Source: a candidate division TM6 bacterium GW2011_GWF2_38_10
GTDB lineage: Bacteria; Babelota; Babeliae; Babelales; RVW-14
Assembly: GCA_000992305.1 (NCBI GenBank)
Contig: LBTY01000008.1
Location: 1-62,769 of the forward strand
Length of the DNA stretch: 62,769 nt
Direction: 5' to 3'
Positions 51,742 to 60,720 of the stretch are shown piece after piece. The number at the start of each line of letters is the position of its first letter. Position 1 is the first letter of the stretch. Position numbers and translations under genes: made by a program. The notes under the pieces are model-generated. The model worked only from the letters and a program-made list of their open reading frames with translations, did not search any database and had not been told where the DNA came from.

Positions 51742-54459
51742 ATGAAAAAAACATGGTTATTTATACTTTTTTACACATATGCCTTGGCAACACTAATTAT
51801 GCTTCCACTCGAAGCAACACTTGTTCCCGTACCTCAACCAGCGTTCACATTAGAAAACGAACGTATTACAATTGCTGAAGATTTTTACATCAAAGCACTT
51901 ACACCACAAAAAGAATCACTCCTTTCACACCTCCATAAACACTTTCAAGAAAAACCAGGCAGATATATTCATGGCATTTTCAACCCCCAACAATTAGCAA
52001 CTTATATTCCATGGAGCGATAAAGACGAAAACTTTGCTCGTAATATTAACAACCTCATTTCATTTGTTGTCACAAGTGATAATAAAGCAATAGCCACCAT
52101 TTTAGCTAAAAAAAATGACCATCATGTGTTCAATATTCCTTTTTCATTTGACAAAACTATAGGAATAGTCAAAAAAAAGAATGAACAGCAGATTGATACC
52201 GATACAATCATTATTGTATTAACTCATTCGGTAAAAAATAATAAACAGTTAAAAATAAAAACCATATATCCCATTGAAAAAAAATCAAGCTACAATGATA
52301 CCACGCATCTACCACTTAAAATTAAAAAACATAATAATGAAGAACTGATAAGCTATGTAAACAAAACCTTAAACAAAGAAGACTCCTCATTTAATAAGGA
52401 TTTGGAAAAATTTGAAAAAACAATTCATAATCTTGAAACTAAACTAAAAAACTCATATCTCAATCAAAAAACTGAAGATTTTTTTAAAAGCTACCAAGAT
52501 TTCCTTGCAAGCCTTGCAAACTCCCAACATCACATACTTCAAATTCAAAACGAAATAACAACCATTGCGAATGACCCTCAATTTAATAAAAATATGAGCA
52601 AGCTCATGGCTAAAACATCCAATGAAGAGGCAAAATATCGACAAAAATGCTCAAGGCTAAAAAAAAGATTAAAAGAAGAAACTAAAAACCTTACCGAAAC
52701 GCGTGGTTCAAGCACACACTATCTTAAAGAAAATATTCAACAAACCCAAGAAAAAATAGATTCACTTAAAAACCTCTACTCAACACAGTTATTTATACCA
52801 CAAGCAGAACAAGCAAAAATAATACTCAATGGCATTATGTCGCGATTTAATGTTTTACAAATACAACTTGAAGACATCAATAAAGATGAAAATCACAAAA
52901 TTCTTGATACAAAACCACATGTACCCTCTTTCATCACAGCAAAAATACCTATTTGGGCAAAGCTTTATGCAATAGAAAAAACAGATAACTACCAAGCGCT
53001 CAGAAACATAATCATAGAACAAGAAGAGCTCACAAATCCCCATATAGGTGCAGCAAAAATAGCAGAACTGTATGACAACGCAATGCAAGCAATTTGCGAA
53101 CTAACAACCGATAAAAAAATACAAAACCAAATGGTAAAAACATTAATAGAAGATCTATCAATAACGCAAACAATGCTTTTTTGCCGCAACATAACTAAAC
53201 AAATAACAGCTCCTCTATTTAAAAGTCTATCATCCCTTTTTCTCAACTTTTATTCGATGGGATTAGCATTATTCACAAAACAAAAACATATACTCAAATT
53301 TATCAAAAAAATAGGAGGCGACCCTGTAGTAAGTCATTTTTGCTTTTTAACTACATATTTCAGCAAAGATCATACAGAAGAAGATATTTATAACCAAAGC
53401 CCAACCTTTACATTCTTTACTCCTTTTATTAATGAAAGTATAACCTCTCTCAAAAATCTAAATCTTCCAGGCAATAAAATAAATAAATGGGCCATTTATG
53501 AATTTTTACACACCATTGCTTTCAACTCATTCGTTGATGAAAAGTTTCATAATTCAGCACTCAAAATAATATATGAAAACAAACAGCAATTTATTGAAAA
53601 AATTCAAAAAGTTCAAGATCTGTATGAAAATATAAAAAAAGAACACTCGTTACAATCTTATAAATCTTTATTATCAACCACGCTCAACCTTCTCAATATT
53701 CGCAAAGCTTTTTTACCTATAGGATCAGATGCGTTTAATTATATTATTGGAAATTTAATCCCCAAAAAGGAAAAACTTAACGACATAGAAACAATATTTT
53801 TAACATTTACCCAAACCATCACTCCAGAAGAAAAAATAAAATTTCACAGCATGCTACCAAGCCCCCAAAAACAAGAGCAAATGCTACAAGAACAACAAAC
53901 AATACTAGCTAATCTAGACTTTACTATTACATTACTACGCGAACAAAAATGTACCGAGGGTTGTTTTTTTGCAGGCTTTTGTAAAAAAATATTTGAATAT
54001 TCCCCATCAACCAAAATAGCCACCGAAATCATTATAGAATTATTGAAAATAAACGGACAAAAAACAGACCCCGCAACAACTCATGCTTTAAAACTCATAA
54101 GACAACTCTCCCATAATCAACATGAATCATCGGCCAAGCACATATGGAATATCATGCAAAAAAAATCGAATCCCTCACCAACAATAACACCTCTATGCTC
54201 ACGAATCATCTCCTTTTTACAAACAACAATAACAACGCTTGCTTCACTAAAAGATGAAAAAACCGCACCTTTTATTACTATTAACGCAGAATCTATCATA
54301 TGGGAGCTTTTTAATAAAAATATTAAAAAAGACAAAACATATATAAACAAGCAACATTTTGACGCAACAATAACGAGCATTCCAGATACAATAAAAAAAA
54401 CAATTATGAGAAAAATTATGGAATCAAGAAGTACACCAATTAATGAGACTTTTGATTAA
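51742..54459 (+). CDS. Large secreted helical protein, 905 aa, unknown
   Basis: I do not recognise it. The ATG at 51742 is preferred since a signal peptide (KKTWLFILFYTYALATLIML) begins there; an upstream in-frame ATG at 51682 would bury it. GGA lies seven bases before it. A coiled-coil-like stretch lies near residues 215-370 (KDLEKFEKTIHNLETKLKN, KENIQQTQEKIDSLKN); the rest is Lys/Glu/Ile-rich and helical. A pair of cysteines is in CTEGCFFAGFC near 750. Base composition is more AT-rich than in the housekeeping genes nearby, so it may be young or weakly constrained. Cell-surface or host-directed roles are guesses. Confidence 0.55.
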   Translation: MKKTWLFILFYTYALATLIMLPLEATLVPVPQPAFTLENERITIAEDFYIKALTPQKESLLSHLHKHFQEKPGRYIHGIFNPQQLATYIPWSDKDENFARNINNLISFVVTSDNKAIATILAKKNDHHVFNIPFSFDKTIGIVKKKNEQQIDTDTIIIVLTHSVKNNKQLKIKTIYPIEKKSSYNDTTHLPLKIKKHNNEELISYVNKTLNKEDSSFNKDLEKFEKTIHNLETKLKNSYLNQKTEDFFKSYQDFLASLANSQHHILQIQNEITTIANDPQFNKNMSKLMAKTSNEEAKYRQKCSRLKKRLKEETKNLTETRGSSTHYLKENIQQTQEKIDSLKNLYSTQLFIPQAEQAKIILNGIMSRFNVLQIQLEDINKDENHKILDTKPHVPSFITAKIPIWAKLYAIEKTDNYQALRNIIIEQEELTNPHIGAAKIAELYDNAMQAICELTTDKKIQNQMVKTLIEDLSITQTMLFCRNITKQITAPLFKSLSSLFLNFYSMGLALFTKQKHILKFIKKIGGDPVVSHFCFLTTYFSKDHTEEDIYNQSPTFTFFTPFINESITSLKNLNLPGNKINKWAIYEFLHTIAFNSFVDEKFHNSALKIIYENKQQFIEKIQKVQDLYENIKKEHSLQSYKSLLSTTLNLLNIRKAFLPIGSDAFNYIIGNLIPKKEKLNDIETIFLTFTQTITPEEKIKFHSMLPSPQKQEQMLQEQQTILANLDFTITLLREQKCTEGCFFAGFCKKIFEYSPSTKIATEIIIELLKINGQKTDPATTHALKLIRQLSHNQHESSAKHIWNIMQKKSNPSPTITPLCSRIISFLQTTITTLASLKDEKTAPFITINAESIIWELFNKNIKKDKTYINKQHFDATITSIPDTIKKTIMRKIMESRSTPINETFD

Positions 54460-54492
54460 TCGCACACATATTGTATCCTGAAAAAAAGTCTA

Positions 54493-55152
54493 TTAAATAG
54501 CACGGCACGCAACAACAACCGTTATACTTGCCGGATTATAACACGCAAGTACCTGGGCAGCGGCCTTGACCGTTGCTCCCGTTGTGTATAAGTCATCAAC
54601 AAGTACAATATGTTTACCGGCAAGATAATGCTCAGCTAAATGGCGATACTTGGGCACAAGAACAAATGCACCTTCAAGATTTTTTTGTCGATCAGATTTA
54701 GAAAGCGTCGACTGATAAAGTGTTTTTTTAGTGCGACGCAACAATGAAATCACTGGTGCTTTCATGACCGGCGCAATGGTTTTTGCACTATACCACGTTT
54801 GATTATATCCTCGGCGTGCATACCGAGTCCAATGCAATGGAATCGGTATAATAAGATCACATGAAATTGATTGCAAAGGAAGCAGTGCAATCATACACGT
54901 CCCAAGCTGCTTACTTGCCAGAATATCCCCTTTAAGTTTTTGTAAAACAAGACACCGCAACGGGCCTTCATAGGCACCCGCAGCATAAACGGTCACCATC
55001 CTTTTTTGCGAAAGAGCAAACATAACCGTAACAACCGGCTTGATTGTCGCAAAACATGCATCACAAAAAACATCCTCCCGCAAAACCAAACATCCACATG
55101 ATCGACATGCGGGAGGAAAAAATCCTTGTAAAAAAAAGGAGAACAGCCCCAC
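54493..55152 (-). CDS. comF: ComF-family phosphoribosyltransferase-like protein
   Basis: A 219-residue protein with an N-terminal zinc finger (CRSCGCLVLREDVFCDACF) and a C-terminal phosphoribosyltransferase domain with the PRPP loop HIVLVDDLYTTGATVKAA. The family includes ComF, needed for DNA uptake in competent bacteria, and relatives of unknown role. The likely start is the GTG at 55152, since GAGGG lies five bases upstream and it falls one base after the lspA stop; a TTG at 55164 is less likely. It is the last gene of the pheT-lspA-comF unit. Confidence 0.87.
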   Translation of the reverse strand: MGLFSFFLQGFFPPACRSCGCLVLREDVFCDACFATIKPVVTVMFALSQKRMVTVYAAGAYEGPLRCLVLQKLKGDILASKQLGTCMIALLPLQSISCDLIIPIPLHWTRYARRGYNQTWYSAKTIAPVMKAPVISLLRRTKKTLYQSTLSKSDRQKNLEGAFVLVPKYRHLAEHYLAGKHIVLVDDLYTTGATVKAAAQVLACYNPASITVVVACRAI

Positions 55153-55153
55153 C

Positions 55154-55612
55154 TTATCCCTCAAAAAATAATGCTCGAACCATTAAGCCCGAAACACCAA
55201 TAACAATAAAAATATCAGCGACATTAAAAGTCGGCCAGTACCAAGAACCAAGGTGAAGCTGAATAAAATCAATAACAGCCCCGTACAAAAATCGATCAAC
55301 ACTATTTGAGATTGCTCCACTCAAAACACAGATTTCAAATACAATAAAGGCCCGCTGACAATAGTAACGATAGTAGAACGTATACACCGCAAAAAACAGC
55401 GTAACAAGAACAATAAACCCTAATAAAATATAAAAACCAACCTCAGCCGTATCATCAAAAAGCCCCCACGTAACCCCACGATTCCACAAGAGAGAAAAAT
55501 TCATGCACGAGCAGAGAGTTGTATCAACGCTGGTGGTCATCGCCCACCACTTGGTAACACGATCAATACCTATGCCACCAACAAGCAGCATAACATACCA
55601 CAATATATTCAT
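55154..55612 (-). CDS. lspA: Lipoprotein signal peptidase (signal peptidase II)
   Basis: A 152-residue membrane protease that cleaves prolipoprotein signal peptides. Four hydrophobic segments are visible; the catalytic aspartates are in GAISNSVDRFLYGAVIDF and FNVADIFIVIG, matching the family's N-x-x-D-R and F-N-x-A-D. The start has GGAG seven bases upstream, inside the end of pheT. It would process the lipoprotein encoded at 15369. Confidence 0.94.
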   Translation of the reverse strand: MNILWYVMLLVGGIGIDRVTKWWAMTTSVDTTLCSCMNFSLLWNRGVTWGLFDDTAEVGFYILLGFIVLVTLFFAVYTFYYRYYCQRAFIVFEICVLSGAISNSVDRFLYGAVIDFIQLHLGSWYWPTFNVADIFIVIGVSGLMVRALFFEG

Positions 55613-55614
55613 GG

Positions 55615-57978
55615 CTAAGCTCCTGCTCGCAATTGCGCCCCAAGCGATGACACAGCATCAACAACCCGCTGCCATACAGCATCTATCTCTTCTTTTCCCA
55701 TCGTCTTTTCAACACTAGAAAGCCAACAGCGCATGGTCACAGAACGTCGATCAGCCCAGGCTTTGTTTTCAAAAAAATCAACCAACTCAACGCGTTTCAA
55801 TAATGGACTTACTGCAGCAGCGGCCTGTTCAAGACAAGCAAAGGTTAATGACAATGGAATCATAAGACTCACATCAAAATAAGTATCCTGAAACCGAGAA
55901 ATTGGTGTATACCGCTTTGGGGCGTCTGAAAGCGTTAACAAAAGATCAAGATCTAATTCAAATACAAATGCCGTGCTTTCGGGTAGTGCATCAATTTTAG
56001 CAAGCATTGCCTGATCCATCATGCCGGCATAACCAATTATATGATCTTGATATTGACAAACAGCTGTTTGAAAACCTAAATACCAAGGGGAAATATTCTC
56101 AGATGCTTTATGCCATGATAATGCAGATCCATCTAATCCAATATCATCAAACAACCTCAACAGCTGATCTTTAACGTGATAAAAATCAACGGTAGCACGA
56201 CGTTCAAACACGATACCCGCAAGTTGCTTGCGCTCTTGTGCTGAACTTTGCGTTGGAATCCATATACGACCACACTCAAAAAAGGCCAATGACTCACGCT
56301 CCATCTGATTATCATACATATTTTTTAATAACCCAGGAACCAACGACGTAGCAAGACGAGCATAATTTTCTGACACAGGATTTAAAACGGCAAGCGCATG
56401 CAACTCGGTTAATCCAAGACGTTGCAAAAAAGATTCATCAAAAAAAGCATAATTTAACTGTTCCATCATGCGCGCGCCCGAGGCTAAAAAATGCTTAATC
56501 TTTCGCTCACGCATCACCGCCTGCATTGCATACGGTTCGCGCGTAATAACCGGTAATTCATGAGGAATGCGAACAAAGCCATAACAACGAGCAACTTCCT
56601 CTAAAATATCCTCTTGAATACGAATGTCCTTACTTGCACGAAACGATGGAATCTCAACATGATACACAACCCCATCTTGAGTATTTTCTTGACGCACAAT
56701 ACTAAAACCAAGACGCTCAAGCGGCTCAACCACATCTCGCGTTGCTAACGTCACACCAATACGCTGCTCCAAGAAACGATGACTTATTTCGATTGCACCT
56801 ACCGCTTTTTCATAACTTCCCACAAGCGCAAGCGCCTGCGCAGGAATGTGGACAATTCCCGTTTTTTCTAACAAAAACAAAAATCTAAACACCGCAGTCG
56901 CCGCCCCTTCAGGATCGAGTGACTTTTCAAAACGTGCCGATGATTCGGTACGCACTTTATGCCGTAATGCTGCACGGCGAACCGTAGCCGCATCAAAGTG
57001 CGCTGCCTCAATAAACGCAGCCGTACTTGCCAACGTAACACCGGAATGGGCTCCACCCATAACCCCAGCCAAACACATAGGAACATGTGCGTTGGCAACA
57101 ACCAAATCTTGATCAGTAAGCGTAAGTTCTTGCCCGTCCAATAACAACAACTTTTCACCTGCGTGCGCAAAGCGCACCACAACCTCATTCCCCTTGATGT
57201 GCGCCGCATCATACACATGCATCGGCTGCCCAAAGTCAGCCGCAACATAATTAGAAATATCTACCAGCGCATTAATCGGACGATTACCAATAGCAATAAG
57301 TCGACTTGCAATCAATACATCGCACGGCTTATTACACACCGAAGTAAGCGCAAGACCTGCAAATTTTTTACTTGCATCACCAGCCAATGATCTTAATCCA
57401 ATAGGAAAGGCTTCAGAAGACGCAACAGAATGAGCATCGCTTTTTACTGCATGTTGTCTTAAAAACAACGATTCGTCTTTTAGGGGTAATCCCAAAAATG
57501 CTGCAATTTCTCGCGCAAACCCACGATGCCCCCACATATCAGGGCGATGATTCAGCGTTTTATTATCAACATCAAAAATAACATCATCTGCATGAAAAAG
57601 AGCCTTCCAGCCATCAACAAGATCAGCATCGCCAACCGATAACGCAGGCATTAAGCCTTCCTTGTCCAATCCAAAATCTTTAAGCGTTGCCCACACATAA
57701 CCATGTTCTGTCTTTTTTACCATGTAAGCAGCACCCACATATGCATCATTTCGCACACTCACAATAAGTTCTTGACCAAGCGCCGGGGCAAAAAATCTTG
57801 TCACACCACGTTCTGACATTGCTTGTACTAAAAAGTAAGGAGCTAGATCGTAATGTATTTTTTCAACATGTTCAATTTCAGCAACGATTGCGTTAAACTT
57901 TTGAACAATAACCTCAACATCCTGTTGCTTCCAGCACGCATCAATATGATCAAAAATCCATGCAAGTGATAACTTCAT
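55615..57978 (-). CDS. pheT: Phenylalanine--tRNA ligase, beta subunit
   Basis: A 787-residue PheT, which with PheS charges tRNA-Phe. MKLSLAWIFDHID starts it; the region DADLVDGWKALFHADDVIFD, then DNKTLNHRPDMWGHRG, is typical, followed by the B3/B4 editing domain (INALVDISNYVAADFGQPMH) and the C-terminal anticodon-like domain (TPISRFQDTYFDVSLMI). GAGG lies upstream. It leads the pheT-lspA-comF unit; pheS is not beside it. The region 57979-58125 upstream holds an ATGATCGATCAT palindrome near 58071 but no clear leader peptide. Confidence 0.95.
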   Translation of the reverse strand: MKLSLAWIFDHIDACWKQQDVEVIVQKFNAIVAEIEHVEKIHYDLAPYFLVQAMSERGVTRFFAPALGQELIVSVRNDAYVGAAYMVKKTEHGYVWATLKDFGLDKEGLMPALSVGDADLVDGWKALFHADDVIFDVDNKTLNHRPDMWGHRGFAREIAAFLGLPLKDESLFLRQHAVKSDAHSVASSEAFPIGLRSLAGDASKKFAGLALTSVCNKPCDVLIASRLIAIGNRPINALVDISNYVAADFGQPMHVYDAAHIKGNEVVVRFAHAGEKLLLLDGQELTLTDQDLVVANAHVPMCLAGVMGGAHSGVTLASTAAFIEAAHFDAATVRRAALRHKVRTESSARFEKSLDPEGAATAVFRFLFLLEKTGIVHIPAQALALVGSYEKAVGAIEISHRFLEQRIGVTLATRDVVEPLERLGFSIVRQENTQDGVVYHVEIPSFRASKDIRIQEDILEEVARCYGFVRIPHELPVITREPYAMQAVMRERKIKHFLASGARMMEQLNYAFFDESFLQRLGLTELHALAVLNPVSENYARLATSLVPGLLKNMYDNQMERESLAFFECGRIWIPTQSSAQERKQLAGIVFERRATVDFYHVKDQLLRLFDDIGLDGSALSWHKASENISPWYLGFQTAVCQYQDHIIGYAGMMDQAMLAKIDALPESTAFVFELDLDLLLTLSDAPKRYTPISRFQDTYFDVSLMIPLSLTFACLEQAAAAVSPLLKRVELVDFFENKAWADRRSVTMRCWLSSVEKTMGKEEIDAVWQRVVDAVSSLGAQLRAGA

Positions 57979-58125
57979 CGATAATCCTCAAGGTATTAAC
58001 AGAGCATTGCACTCAGTACTCACGTCACAATAACAAACTCAACCGATCACAACATACGCATAGCATCTTATGATCGATCATGAAAAGTGTTCACTATGTC
58101 TTATGCATCAACACAAGATGTACTA

Positions 58126-59067
58126 TTATAACGGAATTCCAATTTTTTTAAGAAATTTTTCTACTTTATGTTTATAAGATTCAGAATAGCCCGAATGAAG
58201 CCATCCATGACGGCATTGAGGACCTATCCACAGTTTGGTATGCGGCGCATGGGTATGTTCGTACAAACGCATACTATGAGAAGGCTTGATGAAACTATCA
58301 TTGCACGAATGAATGAACAAAACTGGAATAATAATCGCTTCCGCTGCTTTTTGATTATCCATTGTATCAATACTGCAAGAAGCAAAATATTCCAACATCG
58401 CCTTTGTGACATATAAAAAAGGAAACATTGGCAAACCTACTTTGAGACTAAATCCACGACGAATCATCTTATTAAGGTTAGAAAATGATGAATCAATAAT
58501 AAGTGCATCACAAAATCGACGCTCAACCGAAGCCGCCTTAACGGCAGAAGCACCCCCCATAGAAATGCCAAGGACAACTAATGGCAATACATGTCCATCA
58601 TCACCGCGAACCTCATTTTTCATATACTCAGCCGATGCTAGAACATCTTTGTACTCATGACATCCAATAGTAATAATTTCACCATCGCTTTCCCCATGTG
58701 CACGAAAATCAAACATTATAATATTGCATTGAGGAAACATTTCAATGTAGGCATACATAAACTCTTTGGTATTACGATACCCATGACACAACAATAAATT
58801 GGCTTTGGCATTCTTTCGTTTAACAAGATACGCAGAAAGGCGAAGGCCATCTCTCGAGGGATACGAAATTTTTTCAATATCAGTGCGTTTAAATAACTCA
58901 TCGCTAATCATCTTAGCAATTTCAGACTGGCGTCCCTCATAGAGCATTGGATCGGAAACAAATGTTAATTGCGATAAAATATAATATGATACCCCCAAAA
59001 CCGCCGCAGAAATAACCAAAAAAGTTATAGCTAGAATAACCAAGAGCTTACGCCGTTTGATGTTCAT
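58126..59067 (-). CDS. Membrane-anchored alpha/beta hydrolase
   Basis: A 313-residue protein with one N-terminal membrane helix (LLVILAITFLVISAAVLGV) and an alpha/beta-hydrolase domain. LLCHGYRNTKEF supplies the oxyanion region, GISMGGASAV holds the nucleophile serine, SCNDSFIKPSHS a likely acid aspartate, and CRHGWLHSGY the histidine. The substrate is unknown; similar proteins are esterases or peptidases. The ATG overlaps the stop of the HIT gene by one base (TGATG), so the two are translationally coupled. It lacks a separate ribosome-binding site. Confidence 0.82.
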   Translation of the reverse strand: MNIKRRKLLVILAITFLVISAAVLGVSYYILSQLTFVSDPMLYEGRQSEIAKMISDELFKRTDIEKISYPSRDGLRLSAYLVKRKNAKANLLLCHGYRNTKEFMYAYIEMFPQCNIIMFDFRAHGESDGEIITIGCHEYKDVLASAEYMKNEVRGDDGHVLPLVVLGISMGGASAVKAASVERRFCDALIIDSSFSNLNKMIRRGFSLKVGLPMFPFLYVTKAMLEYFASCSIDTMDNQKAAEAIIIPVLFIHSCNDSFIKPSHSMRLYEHTHAPHTKLWIGPQCRHGWLHSGYSESYKHKVEKFLKKIGIPL

Positions 59068-59420
59068 CACAATAAAAACCCACCATCAGTTATAGATTTA
59101 CCCGAAAGAAAATGCATGTGTAAATGAAAAACACTTTGTCCTGCGTCAGCACCATTATTCATAACTAAATTAAATCCACGCCCCTGGCATAAATCCTTAC
59201 TTATATCACGAGCCATTTGAAGCATATACCACGCATACTCAGCATGAACATCTTCCATGGTAGCAACATTAATGATATGGATTTTAGGAATTAAAAGAAG
59301 ATGAACTGGCGCCTTGGGCGACCTATCCTTGATAGCTACAACATGGTCATTTTCTTTTACGACTTGGGCCGGAATATGCCCTTGAATTATTTTACAAAAA
59401 ACACACGAAGAATCAAACAT
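59067..59420 (-). CDS. HIT-family nucleotide-binding hydrolase
   Basis: A 117-residue histidine-triad protein. CVFCKIIQGHIPAQVV opens it with the two zinc-binding cysteines, PVHLLLIPKIHI follows, and VFHLHMHFLSG is the catalytic H-x-H-x-H triad. These enzymes hydrolyse phosphoramidates of nucleotides, such as AMP-lysine or AMP-NH2. The ATG at 59420 has GAGG five bases upstream; in-frame codons further up run into the tRNA-Leu gene. It is coupled to the following hydrolase gene by a TGATG overlap. Confidence 0.93.
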   Translation of the reverse strand: MFDSSCVFCKIIQGHIPAQVVKENDHVVAIKDRSPKAPVHLLLIPKIHIINVATMEDVHAEYAWYMLQMARDISKDLCQGRGFNLVMNNGADAGQSVFHLHMHFLSGKSITDGGFLL

Positions 59421-59441
59421 TGAAACCTCATCTAGAAAAAT

Positions 59442-59528
59442 TGGTGCCGAAGGTCGGATTCGAACCGACACAGTATCGCTACCGCGGGATTTTGAGTCCC
59501 GTGCGTCTACCAGTTTCGCCACTTCGGC
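59442..59528 (-). tRNA. tRNA-Leu (anticodon CAA), CCA encoded
   Basis: An 87-nt class II tRNA on the - strand: acceptor GCCGAAG pairs with CTTCGGC, the anticodon stem CGGGA/TCCCG encloses CTCAAAA with anticodon CAA, a long variable arm follows, and the T arm reads GGTTCGAATCC. It lies 21 bases upstream of the HIT gene start. Confidence 0.93.
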
Positions 59529-59669
59529 AAAGCTTTATATGCTTGCAACCTTATGTTACCAAAAGAGGAAACCGCGTCAAGAAAAGTTTATCATTTTTTT
59601 ATTTTTTTTGTCCCTTTTCAACTCAAATAAAAAAAATGCAAAAAAATGATAAAAACCATAACAAAAAGT

Positions 59670-59698
59670 TTGACAAAGTTTGGTTTTACTTATAAATT
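59670..59698 (+). promoter_or_regulatory. Promoter of tRNA-Gly (and perhaps jag-mnmE)
   Basis: A perfect TTGACA at 59670-59675 is followed by TATAAA (15-base spacer) or TAAATT at 59693-59698 (17-base spacer), about 40 bases before the tRNA. The 59529-59739 interval holds nothing else that I can name. Confidence 0.6.
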
Positions 59699-59739
59699 TT
59701 AACCATCAATTGAAATTCAGGTCACCAAATAAAAAGTGT

Positions 59740-59814
59740 GCGGGAATAGCTCAGTGGTAGAGCATTGCCTTGCCAAGGCAAGGGTCGCGGGTTCGAATCC
59801 CGTTTCCCGCTCCA
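59740..59814 (+). tRNA. tRNA-Gly (anticodon GCC), CCA encoded
   Basis: A 75-nt tRNA: acceptor GCGGGAA pairs with TTCCCGC, the D arm is GCTCAGTGGTAGAGC, the anticodon stem TTGCC/GGCAA encloses TTGCCAA with anticodon GCC, and the T arm is CGGGTTCGAATCCCG. Confidence 0.95.
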
Positions 59815-59889
59815 TTTCTATAAAAATATGGCGAAACAGACAATTATTTGCAGCTGTACCCAAAATTTGCTAGTTTTATTTCACGTAGA

Positions 59890-59960
59890 GTAAGCACCCG
59901 GCGCCTTGCGTTACCGGTTTTTCGTTGAATTTAAGGCGTTGAGACAAGCCATGTGCTTAC
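59890..59960 (+). ncRNA. Possible structured RNA in the jag leader
   Basis: An outer stem GTAAGCAC (59890-59897) / GTGCTTAC (59953-59960) closes a 71-base segment. Inside, CGCCTT (59902-59907) can pair with AAGGCG (59933-59938), and CCGG (59898-59901) with CCGG (59914-59917), either nested or as a pseudoknot. It stands between tRNA-Gly and jag, 34 bases before the ATG. It matches no RNA family that I recognise; a leader element or processed small RNA are options. Confidence 0.4.
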
Positions 59961-59994
59961 AGGATGATGCATTTATTATGAAAGGTTTTTTCTC

Positions 59995-60705
59995 ATGAAA
60001 TCGATGCTACACGAAGCTTCGTCTGTTTCAAAGGCTATCGAAAAGGCATGGACCGATGCCGGCAAGCCCTCTGAATTCACCATTAAAGTACTTGAACCTG
60101 GTGAAAAAAATTTTTTAGGCATGTCAAAGCGTCCGTCAATCGTGTCGATCTCCTATGATCCAAAACGACAAACAGCTCCTGCTCAAGATACACAAAAAAA
60201 AGACGCGCCCAAACTCCAACCGCAAAAACCTAAACAAGAGCAGCCTGCAAAATCCAGAACTCCAGAACGAAAAGAACCAGTAAGACAACAACGCCCTGCG
60301 CAACCATTACAAGCTCAAACAGAAACAAAAAAAACTCCACAGGCGCAACCAATAAAACCTATGCAAGCACCGCAACCTAAACGCCAACCCCAAGAACCGC
60401 AACATCAAGGTCTAGCGCAGCAAGAACCACAATCAGCAGAATCATTAGCCTGGCAAAACGAATGGGTTGAATTTGTAGGAACAGAACTTAAAGCATTACT
60501 CGCCACTTTGCAAAAACCCGTATCGTTTTCCACCAAAATTGATAAAAAAAGTTTGCTTATAACGTTTGATCAAAAACTTCACGAAGAATCGCAAGATGAG
60601 CGTGCTATGTTTGTAAGCCTTTCGTATCTTTTAATGCAATTTCTTAAACGCACACATAAGAAAAAGTTTAGAGGATTCCAACTAACGCTCAACTCAAAAA
60701 GATAA
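59995..60705 (+). CDS. Jag-like protein (Jag N-domain, degenerate KH region)
   Basis: A 236-residue protein whose first 55 residues match the Jag N-terminal domain (SSVSKAIEKAWTDAGK, PGEKNFLGMSKRPS). A long Gln/Pro/Lys-rich linker follows (residues about 60-150), then about 85 residues in the place of the KH domain. The GxxG loop of a KH domain is missing there (HEESQDERAM instead), and no R3H domain follows. Jag proteins (KhpB/EloR) bind RNA and influence envelope growth in Gram-positive bacteria. Position next to mnmE is the old conserved order. AAAGG lies before the ATG. Confidence 0.8.
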   Translation: MKSMLHEASSVSKAIEKAWTDAGKPSEFTIKVLEPGEKNFLGMSKRPSIVSISYDPKRQTAPAQDTQKKDAPKLQPQKPKQEQPAKSRTPERKEPVRQQRPAQPLQAQTETKKTPQAQPIKPMQAPQPKRQPQEPQHQGLAQQEPQSAESLAWQNEWVEFVGTELKALLATLQKPVSFSTKIDKKSLLITFDQKLHEESQDERAMFVSLSYLLMQFLKRTHKKKFRGFQLTLNSKR

Positions 60706-60720
60706 CGCACTGGCTTTGTT

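Noticed and set aside
59890..59960. SRP RNA or tmRNA
   Set aside because: The GGAAGC-type SRP loop and tRNA-like ends of tmRNA are absent, and the segment is too short.
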